Positions 1-7,675 of a DNA stretch of 64,000 bases are shown here, in pieces. The position numbers and the translations under genes were made by a program. The stretch is from contig OZ245829.1 in assembly GCA_965228625.1 (NCBI GenBank), positions 3,658,001 through 3,722,000 of the forward strand, given 5' to 3'. Below the pieces are notes generated by a model that was given only the letters and a program-made list of their open reading frames with translations, did not search any database and had not been told where the DNA came from. Position 1 is the first letter of the stretch. The number at the start of each line of letters is the position of its first letter. Source of the stretch: UBA2767 sp965228625 (GTDB lineage: Bacteria; Pseudomonadota; Alphaproteobacteria; Rhizobiales; Methyloligellaceae).

Positions 1-584
1 TGGACCGGCTCGTAGGGCGGCACGAAAGCGTCGACTTCCTCCTGTGTGGGAATGTCGACCCGCTCATAGGCGTGGGTGAGAATGAAACCGTCGATACAGA
101 CCATGACCGGGCAGCTCAGTTCCTCGGCCAGGCGAAAGGCCTGGATATGAAGATCGACCGCCTCCTGGTTGGTCTCGGCGAAGAGCTGTATCCAGCCCGC
201 GTCCTTCATGGACATGGCATCGGTATGGTCGTTCCAGATATTGATCGGGGCGCCGATTGCGCGGTTGCCGATGGTCATGACGATGGGCAGGCCGAGCCCG
301 CCGGCGTTGTAGACGGCTTCCGCCATGTACAGCAGCCCCTGGCTGGCGGTGGCCGTGTAGGCGCGCGCGCCCGCCGCCGACGCACCGATCGCGACGGAAA
401 GGGCGGCGAACTCGGATTCGACGTTGATGAACTCGCAGTTCTCCAGTTCGCCCTTCTTCACCAGCGCACCGACGCCTTCGACAATGTGCGTCTGCGGCGT
501 GATCGGATACGCGCAGACAACCTCGGGGCGGCAGAGTGCGATGGCTTCGGCAACGGCGATCGACCCTTCTACCTGCTTGAGCAT
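1..584 (-). CDS. porA: 2-oxoacid:ferredoxin oxidoreductase alpha subunit (partial, 3' end outside window)
   Basis: Alpha subunit of a cytoplasmic pyruvate-type 2-oxoacid:ferredoxin oxidoreductase, which converts a 2-oxoacid and CoA to acyl-CoA, CO2 and reduced ferredoxin. The first 194 residues are visible and carry the family motif AYPITPQT at residues 25-32 and a following ATASQGLLYMAEA stretch of the pyrimidine-binding domain. The ATG at 584 is preceded by AAGGAGG at good spacing. It lies 19 bp after porG on the same strand. The beta (TPP-binding) subunit would be expected to follow beyond the left edge. Which 2-oxoacid is used cannot be told from this part. Confidence 0.85.
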   Translation of the reverse strand, partial: MLKQVEGSIAVAEAIALCRPEVVCAYPITPQTHIVEGVGALVKKGELENCEFINVESEFAALSVAIGASAAGARAYTATASQGLLYMAEAVYNAGGLGLPIVMTIGNRAIGAPINIWNDHTDAMSMKDAGWIQLFAETNQEAVDLHIQAFRLAEELSCPVMVCIDGFILTHAYERVDIPTQEEVDAFVPPYEPV

Positions 585-603
585 GGTCTTCCTCCTTACA
601 CCG

Positions 604-1164
604 TCACGCCGCCTCGGCGATTTCGAACGCCTCCCGGGCGGCCGCAACGTTCGCCGCGCCGACATCGCCTGGGAACTTCTGCCGGATCGCCTGCTCCACG
701 GACGAAAAATCAATCTGCCCGGAAATGGCGGCAAACCCGCCCAGAAGGGCCGCATTCGGGACCGGCCGGCCGACATGTTTCATCGCCAGTTCGGTTGCAC
801 CCACGTCGCAGACGTGGTGCGGCGGAAACTGTGCGACAAAGTCGGAAATCCCCAAATCCTCGAACGAGCGGCGCGAATTGATGAGGATGTATCCTTCGGG
901 ACTGAGCCCTTTGAAGACGTCGACGGAATGAAGCAGCGTCGGGTCCTGTATGATCAGCGCATCGGGCACGCTGATCGGCTCTCGCGAGCGGATTTCCTTC
1001 TCGTCGATCCGGCAATAGGACACCACCGGGGCGCCCATGCGCTCAGAGCCGAAACTCGGAAATGCCTGCGCATGCTTGCCTTCGAGAAACGCGGCAACCG
1101 ACAGAAGTTCCGCCGCAGTCACCACGCCCTGGCCGCCACGGCCATGGATACGCACCTGAAACAT
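604..1164 (-). CDS. porG: 2-oxoacid:ferredoxin oxidoreductase gamma subunit
   Basis: Gamma subunit of the same oxidoreductase, 186 residues, the usual length for a free-standing gamma chain. The N-terminus reads MFQVRIHGRGGQGVV, the glycine-rich signature of this family, followed by QAFPSFGSERMGAPV. The ATG at 1164 is preferred over an in-frame upstream start at 1188 because AGGGGGAACG precedes it and family members start here. It is followed by porA. No delta (ferredoxin-like) subunit is visible upstream; the 186 bp between this gene and the DUF302 gene hold nothing convincing. Confidence 0.87.
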   Translation of the reverse strand: MFQVRIHGRGGQGVVTAAELLSVAAFLEGKHAQAFPSFGSERMGAPVVSYCRIDEKEIRSREPISVPDALIIQDPTLLHSVDVFKGLSPEGYILINSRRSFEDLGISDFVAQFPPHHVCDVGATELAMKHVGRPVPNAALLGGFAAISGQIDFSSVEQAIRQKFPGDVGAANVAAAREAFEIAEAA

Positions 1165-1350
1165 CGTTCCCCCTGGTTTGGTGGCCAATACGGGCTGCTC
1201 ACCAGAAGCGGGGGATAATCTAGGCCGGGTCCGGAACGGGAACCTTGACTTCGCTCAATGCCGTTGAAACATCGAATTGCATGGGATGCAGGTCGACGGC
1301 GACCACATGGCGGTCCGTCCGCATGAGCATTTCTGCGTTCCGCCGCGCCT

Positions 1351-1830
1351 TCAGTTCGTGCCGGCTGCTTCCTTGATGATCTCCTCCAGCAGCTTGTTCA
1401 CCGCCTCTTTCGCCTTTTCCGATGCATCCGATCCATCGTCGTCCAGCTCGCGGAAGCCGATATGGACGGTGCCGGGTTGATCGGCGCGCTCGTAGTAGAA
1501 GATCACATAGGGGCAAAACGCGATGTTGGCCGGGTCGGCTTCCATGGTCTTGCGCGACAGGACCGCCGAGCAGAACTGAACGGTCTCCGCGCCGTTATAG
1601 ATCTTCTTCGTCGATCCCACATCCTTGCCGGTCCGGTCCAGCATGTCGCCGATCTTCGCGTTGTAGTCGATCACAAGACCGCGGTTGACGATGGCGTCCT
1701 CAAGGTCCTGTTTCACGTCCGCAAAGGATGCCTTGGCCGTGATCACCTTGATGTCATCATCGGCCTGAAGCGGCGCGATGAGTCCCAGCGAGACGCAGCC
1801 TGCAAGGATAAGTGTCGTCACTTTGCGCAT
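1351..1830 (-). CDS. Exported DUF302-family protein
   Basis: 159-residue protein with a signal peptide (MRKVTTLILAGCVSLGLIAP, cleavage near QADD) and a DUF302-type body (SFADVKQDLEDAIVNRGLVI, then AETVQFCSAVLSR and NIAFCPYVIFYY). DUF302 proteins are common next to sulfur-oxidation genes, but their biochemical role is not settled. The start at 1830 has GGAGGTGTGAC directly upstream; a longer reading to 1893 lacks such a site. It is the last gene of the leftward sox block, 114 bp after soxD, so it may be co-expressed with it. A periplasmic role beside the Sox proteins is inference. Confidence 0.7.
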   Translation of the reverse strand: MRKVTTLILAGCVSLGLIAPLQADDDIKVITAKASFADVKQDLEDAIVNRGLVIDYNAKIGDMLDRTGKDVGSTKKIYNGAETVQFCSAVLSRKTMEADPANIAFCPYVIFYYERADQPGTVHIGFRELDDDGSDASEKAKEAVNKLLEEIIKEAAGTN

Positions 1831-1944
1831 GTCACACCTCCATGTACTGTTTTCACTCGAATTCCATGTGTTGGAAGATCCTGCGGCGATCAATCATCAC
1901 GTCTCCTCCCTGATCGTGATGCGCCGGCCGCGTCGCCGTACTGT

Positions 1945-2601
1945 TCAGTCAATGCCCGCCGACGGGTTTCTCTCATCCGTCGGCGTGACATCGATGACGG
2001 CGGCACGCTTGGTAATCTTCACATCATTCTTGCAGTTCCTCATGCAAATCGTCGCCGCGGTATGCCTGGGTGTGTCCGGCCGCGGGTCGCTCACGAAGTT
2101 CTTTTCGTTGGGCAGTCGGATGGACGTGAAGTTCGACTCGTTGAGTTCGAATCTTGCGTCCACGAGATCGTTCATGTGGAGCAGGTAGGCAATAATCGCA
2201 TAGGTCTCGTCAGGCGCCAGCGACTGTGCGTCGCCGAACGGCATGGAGCGGTAAATGTAGTCGTACGCGGTCGACAGGTACGGCCAGTAGGACCCCAGGG
2301 TCTTCTTCGGATTGTCGGAGGCGAGGGTTCCGTGACCGCCCGCAAGAACGGGCCAGCGGTCGACGCCTTCGCCGAATTCGCCATGGCAGGCGCTGCAGCG
2401 CTCCTCGAAAAGCCGTTCGCCCTCCGCGACGGTTCCTTTGCCTTTCGGCAGGCCTTGTCCGTCCGGACGCACGTCGATGTCCCAGGCCCTGACCTCGTGC
2501 GGCGTTGCCTCGCGGCCTATGCCGAGTTTTCCGGCGGTCGCGGGCAGAGCCCAGAGCGCGCATACGCAAAGGGCGATCGCCAGCCTAAGACACTTCGACA
2601 T
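1945..2601 (-). CDS. soxD: Sulfane dehydrogenase cytochrome subunit SoxD (single haem)
   Basis: Cytochrome c partner of SoxC in the periplasmic Sox(CD)2 sulfane dehydrogenase, which oxidises the SoxY-bound sulfane sulfur and passes electrons to the respiratory chain. It has 218 residues with a signal peptide (residues 1-24) and one haem motif CSACH at residues 69-73. The C-terminal segment RNCKNDVKITKRA matches the end of the first SoxD haem domain. The classical Paracoccus protein is diheme and much longer, so the second haem domain is absent here. The ATG at 2601 overlaps the end of soxC by 17 bp, implying translational coupling. Confidence 0.88.
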   Translation of the reverse strand: MSKCLRLAIALCVCALWALPATAGKLGIGREATPHEVRAWDIDVRPDGQGLPKGKGTVAEGERLFEERCSACHGEFGEGVDRWPVLAGGHGTLASDNPKKTLGSYWPYLSTAYDYIYRSMPFGDAQSLAPDETYAIIAYLLHMNDLVDARFELNESNFTSIRLPNEKNFVSDPRPDTPRHTAATICMRNCKNDVKITKRAAVIDVTPTDERNPSAGID

Positions 2602-3862
2602 TCTCAACCTCGCCCGTTTTCATCACGTGCCACGTCTGGATGCCGTTGTTGTGATAGATGGAGTTCGTGCCGCGCACGGCGCGCAGCTCCGCCTTGGTCG
2701 GCTGTACGTAGCCGATTGAGTCGATCGCCCGCGATTGCAGCAGCAGCGGTGATCCGTCCCATTCGAACTCGTAGTAGAACCGGTGCAGCGCCTTGTGCAG
2801 CCTCGGTCCGTCGACGCGGGCCGTGTCCCAGTTCTTGCCGCCGTCAAGCGAGACGTCCACCCGCTCGATCGTTCCCTGGCCGGACCATGCAAGACCGCTG
2901 ATCACCGTGTGCCCCTTTCCGTGGGTGATCGGCGCCTGCGGGCTCGGATTCGTGATGACGGACTTGCAATCCATCACCCAGGTGAACCGGCGTGATTTTC
3001 CGTTCTCCATCAGGTCGGTGTACTTGGACGTCTCTTCGCGCGTGTGCCACGGCATGTCGCCGACCTCGAGCCGTCGCAGCCACTTCACCCACATGTTGCC
3101 TTCCCACCCCGGAACCACGAGGCGAACCGGGTATCCCTGTTCCGGACGCAGCGCCTCGCCGTTCATCTTGAAGGCGACGAGACAGTCATAGAGTGCCTTT
3201 TCCATGGGGATAGAGCGGTTCATGCCCGAGGCGTCGCCGCCCTCGGCCATCACCCATTTGGCGTTGGTCTTGAGGCCCGCCTCGTCGAGAATCCGCTTCA
3301 GCGGCACGCCGGTATACTGGACGCAATGGATCATGCCCTGGGTGAACTGGCAGCCGTTAAGCTGCGATCCGCGCCACTCCATGCCGGAATTGGCCGCGCA
3401 TTCGAGGAAGTAGATCTTGTTCGTGCGCGGAAACCGCTTGATGTCGTCCAGCGTGAAGATCAGCGGCTTGTCCACGAGACCGTTGATCATCAGCCGGTAG
3501 TCTCGCGGATTGACGTCGGCGATGCCCGCATGGTGGCGTTCGAAGCACAGGCCGTTCGGCGTGATGATACCTTCAAGCTCGTGAAGCGGTGTGAAATTGA
3601 CCGAGCTTTCGGTCGACGCCGTCAACCACCGCACATGGCGGCGGATCACGTCCTTCTCGTATTCCGCCGGCGTTCCGTAGGGGCGGGCGTCCACGCCCTC
3701 GCCCAGAAATTTCGACCATTCCGCCACGTTGGGAGGCAGGTTTTCGCCGTTCGCCAGGGCTCGTCCGCCCAATGCGTCGGCGGCGATGACGCCGCCCCCC
3801 GCCGCCACCGACTTGAGCAATCGGCGCCGCGACATCCCCGCCCTGTCAGACGACTGCAGCAT
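2585..3862 (-). CDS. soxC: Sulfane dehydrogenase molybdopterin subunit SoxC
   Basis: Molybdenum-cofactor subunit of sulfane dehydrogenase, 425 residues, exported folded by Tat (SRRRLLKSVAAGGG at residues 11-24). The sulfite-oxidase fold is evident: the Mo-ligating cysteine is C155 in FLECAANSG, and an Ig-like dimerisation domain follows (SGLAWSGQGTIERVDVSLDG). The start at 3862 follows CTGGAGGGAATTC, an excellent ribosome site. soxD overlaps its end. Upstream, between soxB and soxC, lies a perfect palindrome at 3885-3910 that may give soxCD its own regulation. Confidence 0.95.
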   Translation of the reverse strand: MLQSSDRAGMSRRRLLKSVAAGGGVIAADALGGRALANGENLPPNVAEWSKFLGEGVDARPYGTPAEYEKDVIRRHVRWLTASTESSVNFTPLHELEGIITPNGLCFERHHAGIADVNPRDYRLMINGLVDKPLIFTLDDIKRFPRTNKIYFLECAANSGMEWRGSQLNGCQFTQGMIHCVQYTGVPLKRILDEAGLKTNAKWVMAEGGDASGMNRSIPMEKALYDCLVAFKMNGEALRPEQGYPVRLVVPGWEGNMWVKWLRRLEVGDMPWHTREETSKYTDLMENGKSRRFTWVMDCKSVITNPSPQAPITHGKGHTVISGLAWSGQGTIERVDVSLDGGKNWDTARVDGPRLHKALHRFYYEFEWDGSPLLLQSRAIDSIGYVQPTKAELRAVRGTNSIYHNNGIQTWHVMKTGEVENVEVS

Positions 3863-3884
3863 GAATTCCCTCCAGGAAGATCAC

Positions 3885-3910
3885 GTTATATTCAAATTAT
3901 TGAATATAAC
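3885..3910. promoter_or_regulatory. Perfect inverted repeat upstream of soxC, candidate SoxR operator
   Basis: Arms GTTATATTCAA and TTGAATATAAC are perfect reverse complements separated by ATTA. The site sits 22 bp upstream of the soxC start, between soxB and soxC. No T-run follows, so it is not an intrinsic terminator. The ATTCAA/TTGAAT core recurs at 7033-7054 and 7191-7214 near soxX and soxS. This fits the short AT-rich palindromes bound by ArsR-family repressors such as SoxR, encoded nearby. Assignment to SoxR is inference. Confidence 0.5.
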
Positions 3911-3926
3911 AAATCTGGAGTGTTGG

Positions 3927-5615
3927 CTAGACCCCGATCACCTTTACGGCGTCATTTGGTTCGATGCGCACCGGAGTATGTGCCTTGAGGTACGTCTCGA
4001 CGACCTCCCAGATCGGCGGGCCCTCGGCATTCTCGTTGATGCTGGCCCAGCCGGAGACGGTGTACTCGCGCGAGGGATCGATCGCGGAGCCGTCTTTCAG
4101 CAGCGTCATGTTCGAGATGCGTTTTCCGATCGGCTTGACCGGGTCGATGGTGTAGCCGAGGCCGCCGACACGAACCATGTCGCCGCCCTGCTGATAATAG
4201 GGGTCCGGATTGAAGAGGTTGTCGGCAACGTCTTCCAGCACCTCTTTCAGGAACGCACCCGTCATCGCCGACCGATAGGCGGTCGGGTAGGTCATGGCGC
4301 AGGCGTTGTAGACGGCTTCGCGGGTGATCTCCTCTCCCGGCAGAAGGCTCGGTCCCCAGCGGAATCCGGGCGAGAGCGCGATCTCCGCGTCGCGGACCTC
4401 CAGCAACGCGTCGCAGAACAGATCGTCGATCGTCCCGTTGAAGTTGCCGCGCCGATAAAGAAGGCTGTCGGTGCGGCCGACCACTTCCTTCAAATCACCA
4501 TCAAAGGGCTTACGGACCTTGTCCACGAGGGCAGAGACTTCCGCGTCCGGTTCGATGGCATCCGAAAAGATCGGGATCAGGCGATAGCGGTAGTCCTGAA
4601 TCTTGCCGTCCCTGACGTCGAGGTCGAGACGCGAAACGAACTTGCCGCTTGACCCCGAGGCGATCAGAAGCGTGTTGCCCACCTTGAGTGGGGCGGGTAG
4701 CGCGTCGTGGGTGTGCCCGCAGAGCACGACGTCGATGCCGCTGACGCGGGACGCCAGCTTCCGGTCGACGTCGAAGCCGTTATGGGACAGAAGAATGACC
4801 AGTTCGGCCCCGTTTTCTCGTGCCGCCGAAACCTGCTTGGCGATCTCTTCCTCGCGAATGCCGAACGACCAGTTCGGGATCATCCAGCGGGGATTGGCAA
4901 TCGGCGTGTAGGGGAAGGCCTGGCCGATGACGGCGATCTTCACGCCGCCGCGCTCGAACATCTTTACCGCCTCGAACGCCGGCTCGTTCCATTCATTGTC
5001 AAAAATGTTCGCCCCGAGGAACGCGAACGGCAGTTCGTCGACGATCTCCGTGACCCGGTCGGCGCCGAGTGTGAACTCCCAATGGCCGGTCATCGCGTCC
5101 GGCTTGAGCGCGTTCATGACCTCCACCATGTCGCCGCCCTTGGTCTGCAAGGACGTGTAACTGCCCTGCCACGTGTCGCCGCCATCGAGCAAAAGCGTGT
5201 TGTCGGGCCGTTCTCCACGGATGTGGTCCACGACCGTCGCGATCCGGTCGATGCCCCCCATACGGCCATATTCACGGGCGAGGGCGACGAAGGATTCCGA
5301 GGACACGGCATAGGCCTCCGGCGATCCCGGAGGGATCTTATAGTAGGCGAGGAGATCGCTGCCGGTGATATGCGGCGGCTTGCCCTCCGCATCTCCGACT
5401 CCGAGATTGATCGAGGGTTCCCGGAACCAGATCGGTTTGAGCTGGGCGTGGATATCCGTCAGGTGGGCAATCGTCACGTTCCCCAACGGTTTGAAGCCAA
5501 GCAGGTCCTGCTGCGTGATCTTCTGCTGAGCGGCCAGCCGCGCCAGCGGGGCCGACGCGCCGTAAACGGCGCCTGTTGCCGCAACAACCTGTAAAAACTC
5601 CCGACGGGAAATCAT
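3927..5615 (-). CDS. soxB: Thiosulfohydrolase SoxB
   Basis: Di-manganese periplasmic hydrolase that releases sulfate from the SoxY-bound S-thiosulfonate or sulfonate. 562 residues, the usual SoxB length. It has a Tat signal (SRREFLQVVAATGAVYG), then the 5'-nucleotidase-like metallophosphatase motifs LTDIHAQLKP (near 53), DGGDTWQGSYT (near 144), LLSHNGFDVD and CGHTHDALP, and a C-terminal 5'-nucleotidase domain (RWGPSLLPGEEITREAVYN). The start at 5615 follows CTGGAGGCGTAC. It would normally be preceded by soxA, but only a remnant of soxA is present. Confidence 0.96.
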   Translation of the reverse strand: MISRREFLQVVAATGAVYGASAPLARLAAQQKITQQDLLGFKPLGNVTIAHLTDIHAQLKPIWFREPSINLGVGDAEGKPPHITGSDLLAYYKIPPGSPEAYAVSSESFVALAREYGRMGGIDRIATVVDHIRGERPDNTLLLDGGDTWQGSYTSLQTKGGDMVEVMNALKPDAMTGHWEFTLGADRVTEIVDELPFAFLGANIFDNEWNEPAFEAVKMFERGGVKIAVIGQAFPYTPIANPRWMIPNWSFGIREEEIAKQVSAARENGAELVILLSHNGFDVDRKLASRVSGIDVVLCGHTHDALPAPLKVGNTLLIASGSSGKFVSRLDLDVRDGKIQDYRYRLIPIFSDAIEPDAEVSALVDKVRKPFDGDLKEVVGRTDSLLYRRGNFNGTIDDLFCDALLEVRDAEIALSPGFRWGPSLLPGEEITREAVYNACAMTYPTAYRSAMTGAFLKEVLEDVADNLFNPDPYYQQGGDMVRVGGLGYTIDPVKPIGKRISNMTLLKDGSAIDPSREYTVSGWASINENAEGPPIWEVVETYLKAHTPVRIEPNDAVKVIGV

Positions 5616-5656
5616 GTACGCCTCCAGAGAACGTTACGCCCCGTCCGGGCGCACGG

Positions 5657-5815
5657 TCACGCCGCAGTGGGAGAGCCCGACTGCTTCAGTGTCCGCACGC
5701 CCGGGCCGGTCGCCAAGTCTTGGGACTGTTGACGGACTGCAGGCAACTCGACCTGCAGGCCTGTGCCGCGGTGCGCGAGACGGATTTCGAGCGCAACGAA
5801 TTCGTCCGATCCGCG
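5657..5815 (-). pseudogene. soxA: soxA 3'-terminal remnant
   Basis: Between soxZ and soxB, exactly where soxA lies in canonical soxXYZABCD clusters, one frame reads DEFVALEIRLAHRGTGLQ and then VELPAVRQ. This closely resembles the last two dozen residues of SoxA, which typically end in a GLPVE-PAVRR-like tail. The reading is preceded at once by a stop and the remaining about 200 haem-binding residues are missing, so only the extreme C-terminus survives. The tail runs on about 25 residues to a stop at 5657. The identification rests on motif memory plus gene order; a profile alignment would settle it. Confidence 0.65.
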
Positions 5816-5844
5816 TCATCGGACACTCCGCGGATATTCTTCTG

Positions 5845-6177
5845 TCAATTCACCGTCAGTTTTGACGTCTTGGAGAAGGTTTCGCCCTTGTCATCGATCC
5901 AGACGAATTCGAACTCGCCGGATTTCTCGGCCTTCATCGAGAACTGGAAGTACGGATTGGCCGAGATCGCGGGGTCAAGATCGACAGAGAATACATCCTC
6001 CCCATCGAACTTCACGACGAACTTGCTGATGATGTGGCGCGGCACGACCTTGCCGGTCTTCTTGTCCTTGCGAAGCCCGGTTTCCATCTTGTGCGAAATC
6101 AGCGTCTTGATGTTGATGACGTCGCCCTTGGCCGCGGATTTCGGGGCCTTGACGCGTGGTTTGGGTTTGCTTGCCAT
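5845..6177 (-). CDS. soxZ: Thiosulfate oxidation carrier complex protein SoxZ
   Basis: 110-residue partner of SoxY in the periplasmic SoxYZ carrier to which sulfur intermediates are bound. The body (INIKTLISHKMETGLRKD, FSVDLDPAISANPYFQF, FVWIDDKGETFS) is typical SoxZ. The start at 6177 (MASKPKPRVK) follows GAGGAGC; an in-frame upstream start would overlap soxY and adds no signal. SoxZ has no export signal of its own and is co-exported with the Tat substrate SoxY. It sits 23 bp after soxY. Confidence 0.94.
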   Translation of the reverse strand: MASKPKPRVKAPKSAAKGDVINIKTLISHKMETGLRKDKKTGKVVPRHIISKFVVKFDGEDVFSVDLDPAISANPYFQFSMKAEKSGEFEFVWIDDKGETFSKTSKLTVN

Positions 6178-6200
6178 TTGTCTGTGCTCCTCGAGACCGT

Positions 6201-6653
6201 TCAGCCGCCGCAACCGCCGATGGTGACCTTCACCTGGCGCTTCGTCTGGTGGAACGAACCGTCCGACATTTCCGCGATGGCAACCACGTTCTGGGTCTTG
6301 GCAAGTCGCATCCGGGTCGACGCTTCGGCAACGCCGCTGCGGGGTGTGAAGTTGAACGTCACGACCTCAGGGCGCGGGTTGCCGTCCGCTACAATGATGA
6401 CCCGCTTGACGTAATTGTCATTGGTCATGGGGCTGTCGACGGACACCGACAGCGGGACCGTGTTTCCGTTCTCGGCAATTTCCGGCATCTGCAACGTGAC
6501 CTTTCCGTCGCTGGCCGTCTTTCCGCCGGTGAATTTCGCAATCAGAGCATTGGCCTCCTCGGCCGCAGCCCATGCAGCGTAGGGCGCAAGCAACGCCGCT
6601 GCGCCGGCGGCTGCGCCAAAGGCGAGGGTTTCGCGTCTGGTAAATTGTTTCAT
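6201..6653 (-). CDS. soxY: Sulfur carrier protein SoxY
   Basis: 150-residue sulfur carrier. The Tat signal (TRRETLAFGAAAGAAAL) precedes an Ig-like body, and the protein ends in IGGCGG, the swinging-arm motif whose cysteine carries the thiosulfate-derived sulfur. The start at 6653 is preceded by GAGGAAACCTGAC. SoxY is normally charged by the SoxAX cytochrome, yet both soxX just upstream and soxA downstream are remnants here, so charging must rely on SoxAX encoded elsewhere, on another enzyme, or may not happen. The carrier motif itself is intact. Confidence 0.95.
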   Translation of the reverse strand: MKQFTRRETLAFGAAAGAAALLAPYAAWAAAEEANALIAKFTGGKTASDGKVTLQMPEIAENGNTVPLSVSVDSPMTNDNYVKRVIIVADGNPRPEVVTFNFTPRSGVAEASTRMRLAKTQNVVAIAEMSDGSFHQTKRQVKVTIGGCGG

Positions 6654-6664
6654 GTCAGGTTTCC

Positions 6665-6917
6665 TCACTCTTTCAGAGTTTGAATACAGGCAATGATGTC
6701 TTCGATCCGCTGGCCGTTGAGGATCGTCTTGCCCTTGAACTTCTTGTGGGCGCGCGCCCCGGTCTTCAATGCATGGAATCCGGGCATAGTCGTCCGATCA
6801 CCGAAAGTTGTCGATCTTGACGTCATCCGGCGTCGCCGCCGGTACGGCCACCGTCCCGCACGCAGGTATGGCCGCGGACGGAATGTCGGCCACAACTGTG
6901 CTGTCGGGTGTCTTCAT
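6665..6917 (-). pseudogene. soxX: soxX remnant with internal deletion and frameshift
   Basis: A good start (ATG 6917) opens MKTPDSTVVADIPSAA and reads on to ATPDDVKIDNF, then hits a stop at 6798. A different frame over the same strand continues FGDRTTMPGFHALKTGARAH and KGKTILNGQRIEDIIACIQT to a stop at 6665. The two parts correspond to the beginning and the end of SoxX (the second resembles the family's FG..TIMPAF and ILTAQQVEDVVAYL segments). The middle, which should hold the CxxCH haem site, is absent, and the junction at about 6800-6815 is out of frame. No haem motif is left in either frame. Confidence 0.7.
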
Positions 6918-7237
6918 GCAGGTGTCCCCCTCCCTTGAGACCCATCGGGATCCGGTTTTGCGCCAATCGGCAGATCCCGTTGCTGACATCCTAGAGCCTG
7001 CCAGACACAAACGTCAAAATCAATGGTCACATGCGAATATTTGAATAAGTTCGCGTCCAAATGGTGAATTTCGCGGAAGGTTCGCCTGATCCGGAGGCGC
7101 ATTGGGGGCGTCAAAAGGGCGCGGGTGCGTTCAACACTTCGCAAATGGCGTTTCGGCGTCCAGGTGCGCCACGCCATGACCGCTCTCGCGTCACATTCAA
7201 TATACCTAATGTGAAGAATCTCCTTTATGATCAGGGC
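6918..7237. promoter_or_regulatory. Divergent sox control region
   Basis: 320 bp without a gene, between the leftward soxX remnant-soxYZB and the rightward soxSRT. Leftward, TTGACG (7012-7017) and TAGGAT (6988-6993) are spaced 18 bp and form a plausible promoter. Just upstream of it lies 7033-7054, arms GCGAA/TTCGC around an AT core containing ATATTTGAATA. Near soxS lies 7191-7214, arms TCACATT/AATGTGA with an ATTCAATATA core. These share the ATTCAA word with the 3885-3910 palindrome and are candidate SoxR operators. The region from 7060 to 7190 shows nothing else recognisable. Confidence 0.45.
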
Positions 7238-7666
7238 ATGATCCGGCGTCCGCTCATATGCGCCGTCCTGGCCTGGCTGTGGTTGTTCGCGCCTGCGCCC
7301 GCGCCTGCCGCGGAGCTCGTCATGGTCGAGCAACCGGCGTGCGAGTGGTGCGAGGTGTGGGACGACGAAGTCGGGGTCGTCTACAGCAAGACCGCTGAAG
7401 GGCGCATTGCGCCGCTCAGACGGATCGACATTCATGACCCGATGCCGCGCGACCTTGAGTTCATTCGCGGGCTCGTTTTCACGCCCACATTCGTGCTCGT
7501 CGACAAGGGCACGGAAATCGGCCGAATTCTCGGATATCCCGGAGAGGACTTTTTCTGGGGACTGTTGCAAAAACTGATGGAGAAGCTTCCTGATGAGCCG
7601 GCACAAGGCCACGCGCCGGCCCGACATCGGCCGGAGCGTCCGGCGAACGCGGCAATACGGGAATAA
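7238..7666 (+). CDS. soxS: Thioredoxin-like SoxS
   Basis: 142-residue exported thioredoxin-fold protein that in Paracoccus helps keep the SoxYZ cysteine reduced and active. A signal peptide (MIRRPLICAVLAWLWLFAPA) precedes ELVMVEQPACEWCEVWDDEV, with the redox pair CEWC, and TPTFVLVDKGTEIGRILGY, the cis-proline region of the fold. The start at 7238 gives a clean signal peptide; longer in-frame readings do not. It is the first gene of soxS-soxR-soxT, 9 bp before soxR, and is preceded by a possible SoxR operator at 7191-7214. Confidence 0.85.
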   Translation: MIRRPLICAVLAWLWLFAPAPAPAAELVMVEQPACEWCEVWDDEVGVVYSKTAEGRIAPLRRIDIHDPMPRDLEFIRGLVFTPTFVLVDKGTEIGRILGYPGEDFFWGLLQKLMEKLPDEPAQGHAPARHRPERPANAAIRE

Positions 7667-7675
7667 GAGGACAAC

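Noticed and set aside
1220..1344. Short leftward frame (about 37 codons) between the DUF302 gene and porG
   Set aside because: No good ribosome site and no recognisable motif; a missing ferredoxin-like delta subunit would need CxxC motifs, which are absent.
1462..2901. Long plus-strand open frame of 479 codons
   Set aside because: It lies antisense to DUF302, soxD and soxC, which have clear motifs, and its translation is arginine-rich shadow sequence typical of GC-rich DNA.
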